From Bryum argenteum (Eukaryota > Streptophyta > Bryopsida > Bryales > Bryaceae): a DNA stretch of 64,000 bases. The position numbers were made by a program, and so were the translations under genes. Positions 35,963-48,800 of the stretch are shown in pieces (the stretch's first letter is position 1; the number at the start of each line of letters is the position of its first letter). The stretch lies in assembly GCA_037043015.1 (NCBI GenBank), contig CM073330.1:11612512-11676511 (forward strand). Reading direction: 5' to 3'. The notes beneath the pieces are model-generated. The model was not told where the DNA came from. It did not search any database and saw only the letters and a list, made by a program, of their open reading frames with translations.

Positions 35963-37138
35963 AGTAGTAAATTTAACATAAAAACCAAAGTGTATAAAGT
36001 TCATTGGATTGAGTCTAAGACACATATATCAATAAAAAATAAATAATAAGAAATTGATGGCTCGTATATATAGATTCATTAGCCTAGTTCTAATTTTTTT
36101 AATTTTTTTTCCTTCCCTTGTTTGCAAGAATAGATACCTAGAAGTATATACAAGGACACATAGAGGGACACCAAGCACTCTAAGTTCTCATTGGTGCTTG
36201 GATGTGTATCATTGCTGCTTGGATGATTCCCACAAAGCAAGCTTTGGTGCAACAGGACAAGTAAGTGAAAGAACTTTCATTCATGCAAGGAAGGTTTGAT
36301 GGAACTGTTAATGATTTGGCAGGCACAACAAAGCCACGAGAATACATGAACTTTGGATCATTATCATGATAATCCAGCTGAAGAAGCTACTGATCTTGCT
36401 AATTACTAATTATAGATTTTGCTAATCTTTATGAAAGCTTGGTTTGAGCTAAACGATCATATGCCGCGCACAGGAAAGACGCTGGACCACGTCAATACAC
36501 CCGCTGCTCTACCAAGAATAAAGAGATACACCCAATAACCAATCACATTTTATACAAGTTAGTTCATTGTAAAGTGGTTAAGAGAATGTAAAGTGTGAAG
36601 AATGTGCAAAGTTTGTAGGAGACACTTAATCTAGGATTTGCCATTTTTATATCAGGCTTTAATTAATTATGAACTTTAAAAGGTGATAATATAGGTGTTT
36701 ATGAAGTTGTTTACCATAGAATTTTGCTATGGGATACATTGAAAGTTAGATTTAAACATTAGAATACCCTTATAAAAGAATTGGCTTATTCAACAATTTT
36801 TGTATCGCGCAAAATTTTAGCAAAGTTATTTGGATTTACATAAAGTATATGTAAAGCCATACTAACCAGTACTGTATTATTTGTTTATTTTTCTAAAGTG
36901 AAAAATCAAAATATTTTTTGATAAAAGTGTATTACAATAGTAACTTAAGTCTACTTACAATAAAGTAAAAGGATACAAGAGTGGATTAATCTTGGACAAG
37001 TATAAACTCTAAAAGTCAAACTAATAAACCAAGAAACTAAGCTTATATACTTGATGTACAAAGACCTTCGGTCACTACTTTAATAGCTTAGCCAATGGCG
37101 TCTAGTACAAGAAATGATTAACATGTCAAATTAAGTCA
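35963..37138. other. AT-rich intergenic, nothing recognised
   Basis: No gene or transposon end recognised. Confidence 0.4.
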
Positions 37139-37800
37139 TTAACCCCTGAACGCCAGATGTTGAATTTGATCATTTGAGATGACAATCCAAAATTTTGAAG
37201 AGCCATAACTTCTTCATCTAAACTCCTTTCTTAACAAAATTTGTTAAGTTGGATTCCATATGAAGTCTGATTGCTCGTGGTAAATGCCTTATTCCAATCC
37301 AAGATGTTTTAAATTTATGACATGAATTCTTGTGAGGAATTCATTAGTTTCCGCTCGTTTCATTATACCAATCTCTTATTTTGAATCAAGTAATTTTTTT
37401 TCATGATTGTTTTTACATAAGTGCAATCTTAAGGTGATTTCTAGCAACATTCTAGTTGGGGGGTTTTTGATCCAAACACTTGTGGTATAAGATTTGCAAT
37501 GATGATTTGACGATAAAAAAAGTGCAAAAAAATTGAAGGAGCCCAAGGACAATTTTCCCTTTGTAAACATTTTGGCAGTTTTCACCACTGTAAGGCTATT
37601 CTTTGAGTCAAGAAATCTTTGCTCTTTTTTATGGTGCAAGTGTGTTCTTGAGATGAATATGAACAACTTTCTAGTTGATCTTTTATTATCATTGCAGTCT
37701 AGTTTTTTTGTTGCATACTTCTGTTATTGCAGTTTTTTTATTGGTAGTATCTCGACCCTCAAGTAAAAATGATGGTTTTTTTTTTTAATTTTATTATTTT
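37139..37800. mobile_element. partial TTAA element related to the 45.9-50.1 kb element
   Basis: Begins TTAA-CCCCTGAACGCCAG. Its interior (gagccataacttcttc, caaggctatt-type, gaacaactttctagtt, ggtagtat(c/t)t(c/t)ga) matches stretches of 45870-46640 and 48900-49930 in order. No right terminal repeat was found, so it is a solo-ended relic. Non-coding. Confidence 0.6.
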
Positions 37801-38975
37801 GGTGTATATTGCATTTGCAAGTGTTTCCATTGCATATGGTATAGCGTGTGTTTAGGATTCTGTAAGAGTGTGGCTTGTATGTATTCACCCCGCGCAAGAA
37901 CATCAAAAGTGTAACATGTCTAAGGTGGTAGAAAATACTAAGATGGTATAATGTCTAAGGTGGTATTCAAAGTGGTGTGTTGGAGAAGGTTTTGTAGAAG
38001 CATAGCTATTTTTGTGCTCTACAATAAGCACACCGTCTCTTTGAGGTACACCCATATACATGAGATCGTTGATGTTGTTGTTAATGAAAATTCCGTGAGT
38101 TTGTGTTAGAAAAGGTTGAGCAAAGATATGTGTTGAACGAGTAGAGAAACAAGTTCTTAAGTTCTCAACAACAATAATTGAAAGTGTCCTCAATCACTAC
38201 AATAGGCACAAGATGAGCAGCAGAACAGAAGCACATGTCCACCTTCTGTGCATGAACGACAATAGTTACACCAGGCTTGCGCCCTTTCATGCACTACATT
38301 GAAGATGCACTTAGTCTCTAATATTGCACACCCCTTCCATTCAAATAAAATTGTCCTTGACAACAATCCATACTCTTGCACACTTATTGTTAAAAACCTC
38401 CATCCAAACTGAACCTAAGACTAAGTTAGATAGAAGCCTAATGAAGCATCAACCCACACATTGACAAAATCTCCACCAACAATCGCCAAACGCTTAATCC
38501 CTTCACCCGCACATGATCTTCCATTACCACATTAACTCCAAAACTTAACCCTTCAATATCAATTACTTTACACCGATAAGTTAGTACCCAAATGAACTGC
38601 ATTCATGTTCTCAAAATAAAATTAGCCCTGAAAAGCAAAAACTTCATAATCTCTCATTTTTACAGAAAGAAACAAGATTTTCTACATGCTCATGCTGCTC
38701 TGAAACATGTTCAGAACTGAAACATGGCACGACAGTAACGGCTTAAGAGCTCAACTACTGGTGACAGAGTTTGAGTGGACCGAGCCAAGAAAAGAGAGGA
38801 AAAAAAAAAAAAAAAAAAAAAAAAAACCCCTCATTTGATTTCCAACAATACTGATTGATTGAAAACAAAAGAAAGAGGTGGAGGGAGTGGATATTGGGTC
38901 ACCTCTGCATCCTTAAGGGAAAATGATACAATAGGACATGAGTGAGGTCTCATGTATGAAAAAGCAACAGAAACG
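37801..38975. other. intergenic, with homopolymer near the ELF9 3' end
   Basis: Contains a short direct repeat (gtctaaggtggta, about 37918-37965) and an uninterrupted run of 27 A at 38800-38826, about 150 bp beyond the ELF9 stop. The run is T on the transcribed strand, so it is not a polyadenylation tail. No gene recognised. Confidence 0.5.
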
Positions 38976-41900
38976 CTACTCGCCTTGGTCCAGTTCTCGC
39001 CCAAACTGTTCCAACCTCGCTTCTTCCTCTGCAACATCTCGCACCATCGCATAATTTGTTGTTCCTTGGTCCTCAAATGCCTCGATTTGCTTTCCACCAA
39101 ACCTTCATTTCCAGAACAAAAGCATTCAGCATATCAGTACGTAACACCACATAAGCCTGCCTGACCTAGTAGGACTATGAATTTGTAGTAAGAAATGACA
39201 CAAGTTGACTCGTTATTGATAAGAGTTCCACAATAAGGTGAAGAGGTTGGGATTCTTGCATCTTCTTAAACCGCAAGTTTTGCCTCCTAGAAAATGCATA
39301 TACCTCGTGTGCACATGAAGTATGTAGTTGGTCTTGGGCGATGTTCTATACGTCATATCGATCGATTATATTTTTTCTTCTAATTGCTCAAAAGTACTAC
39401 AAGAATACGGAACTCCTTCATAGTTATCTACAGTTAAAAATATAATGACACCGTTTTCAACTACCCTGCATGCATGGTAGTTTTAAAGTCAGTCTACCTT
39501 AGTCCAAAAGTGAAGACCCGAAGTGGTGTGATGAGACTTTTATATCTCTTTCAAGGTATCTTTGCTGATTAGATTTGATGAGGGGTCAATTTTAGGTGTC
39601 TTCGCTAAAGAGTCGATTTGATGTGTGGGACCCCTTCGAGCAACTACATCAGCTCCGAGGGCGGTCGGCCTAAGGCATGTCCAAAATCAGCTTGCGAAAG
39701 TAATGGAACGTACCAACGGCCATTCATGATCTGAATGCACTTCAAGCCAGCTGCTTTGTCCTTGAACTTCACCATCACAACTCCGTCTGGATGATTCTCA
39801 TATACCTGATTCAATAAACACGAAATGAATAGATGTTAAAATATCACATTCGAACAGTCTCCTTTCGCTATTTCGACATAGGAAATCATATCTTGCAACT
39901 CAAAGAAAGTCAAAGATTTGTAGGAGCTTCAAAAGATGCTGAACGGATCTTACTCGGAGTCTCTCGATGGCTCCAATTTTGGTGCATTCAGACATCACAT
40001 CCTCCTCCACCTCCGGCAACAAACTTGGATCAGCCTGCCAAAGCATCAGCATATACTTAGAAATTACGCCATGTGTTTACAACTACTAGAGCAGCAACAG
40101 CACTCATAAATAGACGCGCATGGACCAGGTTTGCCAGAGAAAAATAATAACCCCGGCTCAAAATACTCCTTACACCAAGCCATCTTTGATCTTTCCAATA
40201 TGACCCACCTTAACAGATTTTGGAATGACTTGGTTTCTAAATCTTCGATAAATAAAGCTGTAGACACTTAAAAGCATGACAATTATCATTTCTCGATATG
40301 GAGTGCCTGTGAACGAGAACATAAGATAAGTTTAGTTACCAGGAGCTCTGAGCGTGTGAACATGTGCTTGAGAATAATTGTCATAGGTTCTTCCTTTTTC
40401 TTGTCATCAAATCCTCCTGAAAAACAACAAAAGTCGTCATTAGAATATGTAAGTTGCTATGAAGATGCATAGTAACAAACGACATATTGAGTAAGCCTTC
40501 ACACACCCCCCAAAACTAGTGTAAGAAGAAAAATCTGTTCTACATTCATATCTCTCTATCCGAGATATCACCAATAAGTGACAAGTCGAACTTTCAACGA
40601 TTAAAACTAAAAAATACATATCATCAGGCAACGCAAAGTAATGTCCTATACTTGAAAAGACTTGGTTGTATTGAGCGTTGCATTATAGACTGAAGTAACA
40701 TGTGAGAGTATGACAATCGTATGTACCCCAGCCAAGTGCTTTCTGTTCCTGTTGTTTCAGTTTCTTTTTCTTCTGCTTATTGAGCTGCTTCTTCATAAAC
40801 ACTTCGCCTGCGGAGAAACAATCAGCTATTTAATATCCTGTTTCTGATGTGTTACAAATGCAGTCTACCTTATGTAAAATGGGGTAAAATCTATCTAATG
40901 CTAATTGCAAGTTACTTTCTACGAGATACTTGGAAAAGAGGGGGCCTAACCATGATCTAAAGTACACAAGTACCTTTCTGCTCAAATTTGGCACGCGTCA
41001 CAGACATGACAGGGCCAACTCCAGGTCTTAAAGAAGTCCCATCCAAGATACTCAATGCTAGGTCCACAGATGGTTCCTGTTTGCATCAAATCATCTACAA
41101 GTGTGAGACGATCTGCGGCAACCAACAGACAAGAAAGAGAGTATATTTAGCTTACGTCCTCGGCACAGGTAGCAATCATTCTCACCTTTACAAGTGACCA
41201 TGGAAAGACTCACCTTCAGATATGTAACTAATCCGTCGCCTTTCTGTTTGCCTGTTGCTTTGTCTACGTAAATTTTGACTCGTGGTTTCTTCGTATCTGG
41301 ATCCTGTCAACAAGAGATAGAACTTCTCAATCTCACATCGAAGCCACAATGTGTCAAGTATCACAAAAATGCTAACCAAGACAAATCGCATTGGAGACTA
41401 GAAACAGGAACAAACCTCCTTAATAACACCACATTTTGAGAAAACTTCTACAACCTGCACACAGAACCAGGAAAAACCAAATTAAATGGCGAACTCAAAT
41501 GCAACCAAGTCACAGATTACTAACATAATTCTACAATATAGACCTATTGAAAGTGGAACCTTTCAATCAGGACGATAAATTCGTTCGGCTCTGTCATAGT
41601 AAGAGCGAGAAGAGGAAAACAAGAGCAAACATCGATTTGAAACTCGATAGCTTGTTTGACAGTTTCATTCTTTGATATCTAGAGCAAAGCAGGTACAAAG
41701 AAAATGTAAGAGTGAACATGAAAGTGGATAGGTAACTGGACATTGGGCATGAGATAATAGGGGCAGTCATAACAACAAATTCAAAGATCCTACAAAACAA
41801 GCAATAAGCACAAACCTCTTCCATTGTTGCATCTTCAGGGAGACCAGCAATGTACACATGCGTATTGACCTTTAGGTCAAACCAGGCTTCTGGATCCTTC

Positions 41901-42913
41901 TGTGGCTCCTGTACAAAAAAACCATTCCCAAAACCTCTTGAGCAAGTGCTCCGTTCTGACGGTACCATCAGCTTACAATTGATGAGCGAGCAACCGACCT
42001 CTTCTTTCCACACAACACACATGAAAGGAAACTAAGATGGAACCAGTTTGACCAGAACGCAGCCATAAAAGGTAACAAGTGACTAGTGTTCGAGCTAATT
42101 CTCAACTCACATCAAAAGTCACAAAGACATCAAAATCTGACATTAGAAGACGACATGCTAAGAGAATGTGATGTGCAAAATACGAAGAACTGTTGAGCAA
42201 GTTCCTTACGAACGACTGCTGATGCCAATCTGAAGTGATTAATATCAAGTTCAATAGTGAGTAAAAACTACCTTCTTGGGACCCTCTTCTGCATCGGTAG
42301 CTTTCCGCTTACCGCCTGATTTAGAATCAACATTCTTCACAGGAACATCGTCAAGTTCATCCTCATCGACGTTACTGTCATCATGTGAGGGTATTAAAGA
42401 GGGTATAACAGCAGGAAGCGCCGGGAATACTTCGTCTTCTTGTACAAATGTCATATCATCCGCTTCATAGGCAGGTACCTCCACAACACCCTCCTGCGTG
42501 ACACATCAATTATAAGAGCTTCTATCCTGAATGAGAAACATTAAAAGAAATTCGTGCATCCGAGTTTGTTCAGGGCTTGCCTGTGGAACCCAGGCATACC
42601 GATCGGGGTCCCATTTGTACACAGTTCCATCATCGTCAGTGAACTCTGTCTCAGCCTCAGGAGCAGCGCTAGCTTCTACAACAGCTGCCTCCTCTTCCAC
42701 CGGAACAGCTGTAACAACAGGTGCCTCTGAAGCAAACTCAACTTGCTTACGAAAATCCTTGTGATATCTGTGAAACTTTCCAGCTTTCATGGCCTCTGCC
42801 TCTTCCTCTGCAAGACGAATCTCCTCTTGCCATCGTAAGTAGTCATCATCTACATCCGTAGATGCTGCTGCTGCCTGGCCATTTGCGCCCAGGTCCTCGC
42901 TGCTCTGTTCCAT
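38976..42913 (-). CDS. ELF9: HTATSF1/CUS2-family splicing factor (ELF9 homologue)
   Basis: Eleven coding exons: 42913-42581, 42493-42272, 41908-41816, 41454-41416, 41303-41214, 41076-40974, 40807-40727, 40416-40340, 40034-39954, 39805-39714, 39102-38976. They total 446 codons including TAG and every phase closes. Order: acidic N-terminus; the family [13 protein letters not shown] motif (about 98-111); acidic linker with a KRK cluster; first RRM ([19 protein letters not shown], then [19 protein letters not shown]); a Lys-rich helix; a second, UHM-type RRM ([58 protein letters not shown]). Human HTATSF1 and yeast Cus2 act with U2 snRNP/SF3b in branch-site recognition; Arabidopsis ELF9 also affects SOC1 transcript stability. 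Exon 4 is only 39 bp, and intron 1 appears to use a GC donor. Confidence 0.92.
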
Positions 42914-43975
42914 TGCTAGTAAGTGTACGCCAGGATTGAGTCGTTGACAATCGATTCTTCGAAGTTCGTTGTAAAAACTTCACTTCGACCTCGCTACTTG
43001 AACCGCATTCCAATCTGAAAGAACACTAGAGATGGTTAGGCCACCGAACCAATCCTAAGAATCATGTCTTATCAGAAGAGTCAACTTCATGGAAATCATC
43101 CTGGAAAGTCACAATATTAACTAAAAGGTCCAATCAGTCATGCTCACTCGCTCGAAGCCTCTTTGTACATGTTCCGAAAAAAAATCTTCTTCCAATCAGA
43201 TTGACTAACAATGGACATAAAATTCAGCATCAGAAAGTGTTTGCAAAGCTCACACTCTGTTTCAATGAGTTTTGCGAATCTTTCGATAGAAACGGGCACG
43301 AGTAGGCCATCTAACCATGAAAAAAATTCTTGAACCAATACAGCAGCTGACCTTAAACCAAACGAGAACTCTCTCGTCCTCATTCCAGTAAACTACCATA
43401 GATATTCAGATTACAATGCCACGAACTTCAGCATTACCGATTGTCGCGCTCTGTTTTCAAAGAGGTCGCAAATCTTACAACCTCTTTAAGTTCGTGACTG
43501 CTATTACGTGAAAGCAGCTGCTGTGCCATTAACCTTGAAACCTAACCCTAATCGAGGAGTCTTTGGAAAACCCCGGACCATAAACCCTTGCCCCATTCCA
43601 CACGATACTTACGTAATTTTTCGATTGAATTAGATAAGCTGTAACTGATATACTGAACTTCGGAATTGATTCAAACGCAAAGAGTATAGCAATCGAGAGA
43701 TAGATTGAAAGTTTGTCAGTTCGGGAGCGATTTGGAATTCAAAAAAAAAAAAGCAGAAAAGAACTGTGAGAAGCACGAGGCGAAGGTGCATGCAAGAAAC
43801 AAGAAGCTGCTGATTTAACGAGGAAGCTGTACCTGCGAATTTGTTGATGATGAGCGATTGATTTCCAATGCGCGACGCAGTAGCACTCGCGCCTTGCTTG
43901 ATGAAGCCTCCACCTTCAGCATTGAGAGAGACGACCTGACCGAGGGAGAACGGGCAGTTCGGGCAGACTAAAATA
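42914..43975 (-). promoter_or_regulatory. ELF9 5' leader with a leader intron
   Basis: Upstream of the ATG on the minus strand, a leader segment runs from 43014 (after a CTTTCAG acceptor), and a likely non-coding first exon ends at 43833 with a CAG/GTACAG donor, implying an intron of about 820 bp. The transcription start is probably near 43970. Splice sites are read by eye only. Confidence 0.4.
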
Positions 43976-44039
43976 AATTTGAAGCTTGTTTCATTTCATT
44001 GTTTAGTGATCGCCAACTACAACTTCTTGTTGTGAATTA

Positions 44040-44141
44040 CTCCCTTTGTCCCATTAGAATTGTCCAATATGTTCTTTCAAATCTGCCTCCCAAGGTAGAT
44101 TTGAGAGAACCTTCTGGACAAATATGGTGGGATAGAGGGAG
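44040..44141. mobile_element. Stowaway-type MITE, 102 bp
   Basis: Flanked by TA on both sides, with ends CTCCCTTTGTCCCAT and ATGGTGGGATAGAGGGAG, which fits the CTCCCTCCGTCCCA consensus of plant Stowaway elements (Tc1/mariner superfamily). Inner inverted pairs (attgtcca/tggacaa, tctcaaat-type) complete a hairpin. Non-coding. Confidence 0.88.
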
Positions 44142-45752
44142 TATCAGATTTATAGACTTTACTAACAAAGTCATTGTGCGTAATTCATAGGCCCACGTAC
44201 ATGTACGCTTTCTTTCATCTTTGATATCACTCTTTTCTGATATCACACCTCTCTAATGTTGAGGATAGATAACATGGAACAAAATTTACTTACGAAGCTT
44301 GAATGGACCGATACTGTGTGTGATGAAGATCATGGTAACCTTTTTAGAGTTAATGTCATTATATGGAATCATCTTTTAGCTCGGTTACCCTAGCTTAGAA
44401 ATTGGAGCAAAATCATCAATACAAAAAGTCAATTATGCCATGCATCCACTCAGCATTAGTCTAAGATTTCATGCCAATAATTATATCTAATCAACTCTTA
44501 GAAACGATGAAATACAGGTAGCCAAAACTCTTGTAATTTTGTTGAACTTTTGAGGTTTGGAGACTATTCTAAATAGTCATTTGTGAATGATAGCATTTGT
44601 GTATGCATGACAATGGAACCTTATCTTTGAGATTCACTCGCGAGATTGCACGCAATTGTATGTATTAATGTTGGGAATAAATCTTACTTTTTTAGAGCCA
44701 ATGAGAGAGTCCGTAGCCCCTCTAAAAGCCAAAATTTACCATAAAGTATTTCAAAAAGGCGGCAAAAAAGCTAACAGGCCCTAGCTATATACACCGCACG
44801 AAGAGTTTTAAAGATTTTGAAGAATCTCGGTAAGTGGTATTTTATTGTTGTTAGGAGTTTATTAGATCTAATAATTTAACCAAGAGTCGAAGAGACAAGG
44901 AATATGGAACATGAAAATGGGAGCAAAGAAGGAGTGAATGGGAGATGAAGGGTTTGCGTGAGGAAAATTAGGAACCGGGAACAATAGATAGGAATTGGGA
45001 ATGGACGATGGGAACGATGAACAAATAATGAGAACTACGAACGAATGATGAGAACTAAGAACAAATGATGGAAACTAGGAATAAATGATTGAAACTAAGA
45101 AGGGGAGTTGGAGGATGGGGAATTGGGTACCATTGATGGAAACTAAGGAGAGTTGGGGAAAGAGAACTAGGAACATAAGATGGGTACCGCGAACAACAGT
45201 TTGGAGATAAGGAACCATTTACAAGGAATCGAAGAATCGGGTTCTGGAACAGAGAATGGACAACGAGGGAATAGAGAACATGCTATGAATCTTAAAAAGC
45301 ATAGGGAACCAAGAATAAGGGAAGGAAGAACATGCTATAAATCTTAAAGAATAGGAAGAGCATCGAGGGAACTGGGGATAGGGGGTAGTTTTTGAAGAGC
45401 ACCAAATAAAGAGTTAATCTATTTGGACGAGAGGGACCTTATTCACAAATTAATCAATTACTCTCTCTTTTTTTGCGTGTTTGAAAGGACACAAGTATTT
45501 ATATAATTTATTTATTATTTAAGGCATGTAGTTTACTTTGTTTAATTTTGTTTGATCTGCAAGTAATATAGTAATCTGGGGATTGCTCGTCCAATCGGGC
45601 CACATAAAATTGTAGAAGCGGGTCATTGCATAGAGTTGTGGATACCAATCAGATTAAGAAACAGGTCGATGGATCCCAAGATATTCAATTTCGAAGTATT
45701 TCTGGCTTCAAAAATACTTTAAAATATTTGCATGAGCTTGGCAACACCACAC

Positions 45753-45755
<3 letters not shown>
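44142..45755. other. intergenic, with a 20-bp degenerate tandem repeat
   Basis: Purine-rich on the plus strand. At 45005-45095 a 20-bp unit (atgagaactaagaacaaatg and variants) is repeated about five times, with related gga(a)c motifs spread over 44900-45350. No gene recognised. Confidence 0.6.

Positions 45756-45798
<43 letters not shown>
45756..45798. repeat. (AT)n microsatellite
   Basis: About 43 bp of alternating A and T. Confidence 0.98.
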
Positions 45799-45800
<2 letters not shown>

Positions 45801-45865
45801 AAAATGTTGAATGAGTTGAGTATCAAATGCAATCACAATTCCTCATTTTTGTATGTAGTTTGCTC

Positions 45866-48800
45866 TTAATCCCTAAATATCCCTAGTGTCAACAAACAAC
45901 ATTTGGATGACAAGCAAAAACTTCGGAGAGCCATAACTTCTCCATTCCGACTTCATTCTTGACAAAAGCACTTGAATTGGGTCACTAATCAAGTCTAGAT
46001 TGTGCGGGTAAAAAGTGCAGGTTCATATAATGAATTATGACCTAATGGCAAACATTTTAGTGAAGGCGGATTTTGCTTTTGAAATAGGGCATGTTTTACC
46101 GTTGCACGCTAATTATGTTAAATATTTGTTTTCTTACATAAATATGATTTTAAATGCATCTTTACAACTTTCTAGTTGCAAGTTTTTGAGTAAAATAACC
46201 TCGGCATTGGATTTGCAATAATGTTTCTACAAGGAAAAAGTGAAAAATGGATTATTTTTGAGGAGCTAGATCTCCTTCATCTACAAGTAGATTTCCACTC
46301 TATTTTTTGAGATGAATTCCAATCATAGTTTAGTTTTAGTGATAAAACCTTAACCTCATCAAAGATGTATTAAAGATAGAACATGGATTTGAGTGAAAAG
46401 GGTCTAGTTTTGGACTAATTTTCTTTTTTAACCTTTAGGGTATTTTTCATCATTGGAAGGCTATTTGAGGCAAGATATTTTTTTTGATGTTTTTCTTTTT
46501 TTTGGTACCAAAGTGTTTATTAGATAAAGATGAACAACTTTCTAGTTTCTACTTTTTCTATTGCAAGTTTTTATGTTGGTAGTATTTTGACTTGAAAGTG
46601 AAAATGGTAGAAATTTTGTAGTATATTTTGAGGTGTAATAGTGTAAGTTCTCTATGTGACTGAAAATTATCATAGTTGGAAGCCCGACCACTTTTTATTT
46701 GTGACTAGCCGTTTGGTGCTATGGGGATAAGATTCTTAGTCACATTTTTCACAAATGTGACTTTATTTGCTCACGAGAATCACTTCCAAAAATCACATGT
46801 ATAGACTATGCGAACTCAAAATTCAGACAGATTATGAAGAGTTTGTGAATCCAATCTATCACATTGGATCATGTCCATGATTGTTTAGTCTCATATTAGG
46901 AAGGAAAATCGGGCTTTTGCCTCAAATAATTATTTAAAAGGTGACTCTGCTTCACAACAATCACAATATCGATGTGACAATGTTCCAACGGATCGCTATA
47001 GACTAGTTGTAAGGCGACGCCCCTAGACTCACTAGGTGACTGATCATGAGAGTCACACACTATAAGTGAATATGACTCAACATGTCCTAACTGCAGACCC
47101 TAAAACTAAAGTGACACGATAAGAGTCCTAGGTTTATATCATAACGACACCTTGAGATAGATAATTTGAGCCTCCGATACCTCTTTCAGCAAAGTCTTCA
47201 TCAATTTGCATTGCTTCATCGCCTCGTAAAATGGATACAAGTCATCCAATTAATCGATAAAAAGGACGTGTAGATGGCCTTCCCATGGTGTTTGGATCGT
47301 AACCTCCTAGGTTGTGCACCTCTTCATTGCCGACATGTTTCTTGATTTCTTCCTCCAACCTTCTTGATCTCTTCCTCCATGATTTGTGGTATGGGTCCAA
47401 AACATGACTTTTGTGAGTCATAGAGCCTTAAAAAAACACATGATTGATTCTAGTCAGAATTTCTATTTGACACTGAAAATAGTCACCTACTAAGATTGTC
47501 GTGACACAATTTACTCATAAAAATATGACTACAATGGTACCTAGATAAGATGAACCTCATTACGATCAACGTCTAGTTAAGAACGATGTCCCAGTCCCTT
47601 TATTATGCAAAGAGGCATTGTTTCGTTATGGTCAACGCTTGGATAAGATCAATGTGTTTGTCTGTCCGAAAACTTTTATCTAATCCAAGCACCACTCTAA
47701 TTCTAGTCTCATTCTAGATCACAAAGTATAAAAAATCCCCTATCATTGATTTCATGACTAATTTTAGCTCTTCTGCTTCGATAGTACACATGGTTGATTT
47801 TCTCTATTTGTCTAGGGTCGACAACATATCTTTCTACAAACTCTCTAATTAAAAACCTCTAATTCTTGTAAATATCCAAAATCGCCAAAACTCCTCAAAA
47901 CCACCCTCTTTCAATGCAAGATGGAAATTTTCAACTTTTGAAGTAATCTCAAGTATATAACCGTAAGATCTTAAACCTAACTAGTTCATGTATGTGTGTA
48001 TCAAAACTTAGTTTCAAATTCCTTACCAATTGTGAGATCGTAACATTCAAACTTTAAAAAAAAACATGTTTTTTTCCCTTGTCGCAAAATGGGTTCTAAG
48101 TTTTTTGTGAGCCCAAAAACACCAATTTTAATAGTAAAGTTGAATTTTGGCTCTTCAAATTCTTCTTCCTAAGTGAGTTAGGAAGATGTCTATGCAAATT
48201 TACCCTCATGCAATTTATAAAACCTAAAGAAATGCTTGAATTTTCATATGGAGGCATGCTGAAATTAACTTCGAAGGCCCCTCTTTGATACTAAAAATGG
48301 CATGTGAAGAATAATTGGATGAAAGATCCAAACACCAAGACCATGCCTCAAAACCTTATTTCCAAGTACAAATAACAAAAATTGAAAAAAAAAAAAGTAA
48401 AATCTCAATTTTAGAGACTTTTTGAAGTTCCTGCGATCTTATTTATTTTCGGCACATTTTGAGAATAAACGAGCACATACCATTGTTTGGGCAGATTTCA
48501 AATAGTATATGTAGTCAAACTTTGAGCGTGAATTGCATACCTATGATACAAATAAGGATTAAATTGCATGAATTTTAGTGAAGGCAATTCTTATTTTTGA
48601 GTTTTCAAACATGGGGCATGTTAAACCATTGTAAGGTAATTACGGGGAATCAATTAGATGTTTTAATGAAATAATTTTATAGAATCATGATTTTGATATG
48701 AAGACTAACAAGTTTTTAGTGGGAAGATATTTGATTCAAATAACTTTTATATTGCAATGATGTAAATATAATGAAAAAAGTAAATAAATGGATTATTTTT

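Noticed and set aside
38800-38826. Run of 27 A beyond the ELF9 stop, as a sign of a retrocopy tail
   Set aside because: ELF9 is transcribed from the other strand and contains ten introns, so the run is not a tail of this gene; treated as a simple homopolymer.
46670-48420. LTR retrotransposon or virus-derived element
   Set aside because: No terminal direct repeats and no recognisable capsid, polymerase or integrase coding were found here or elsewhere in the window.
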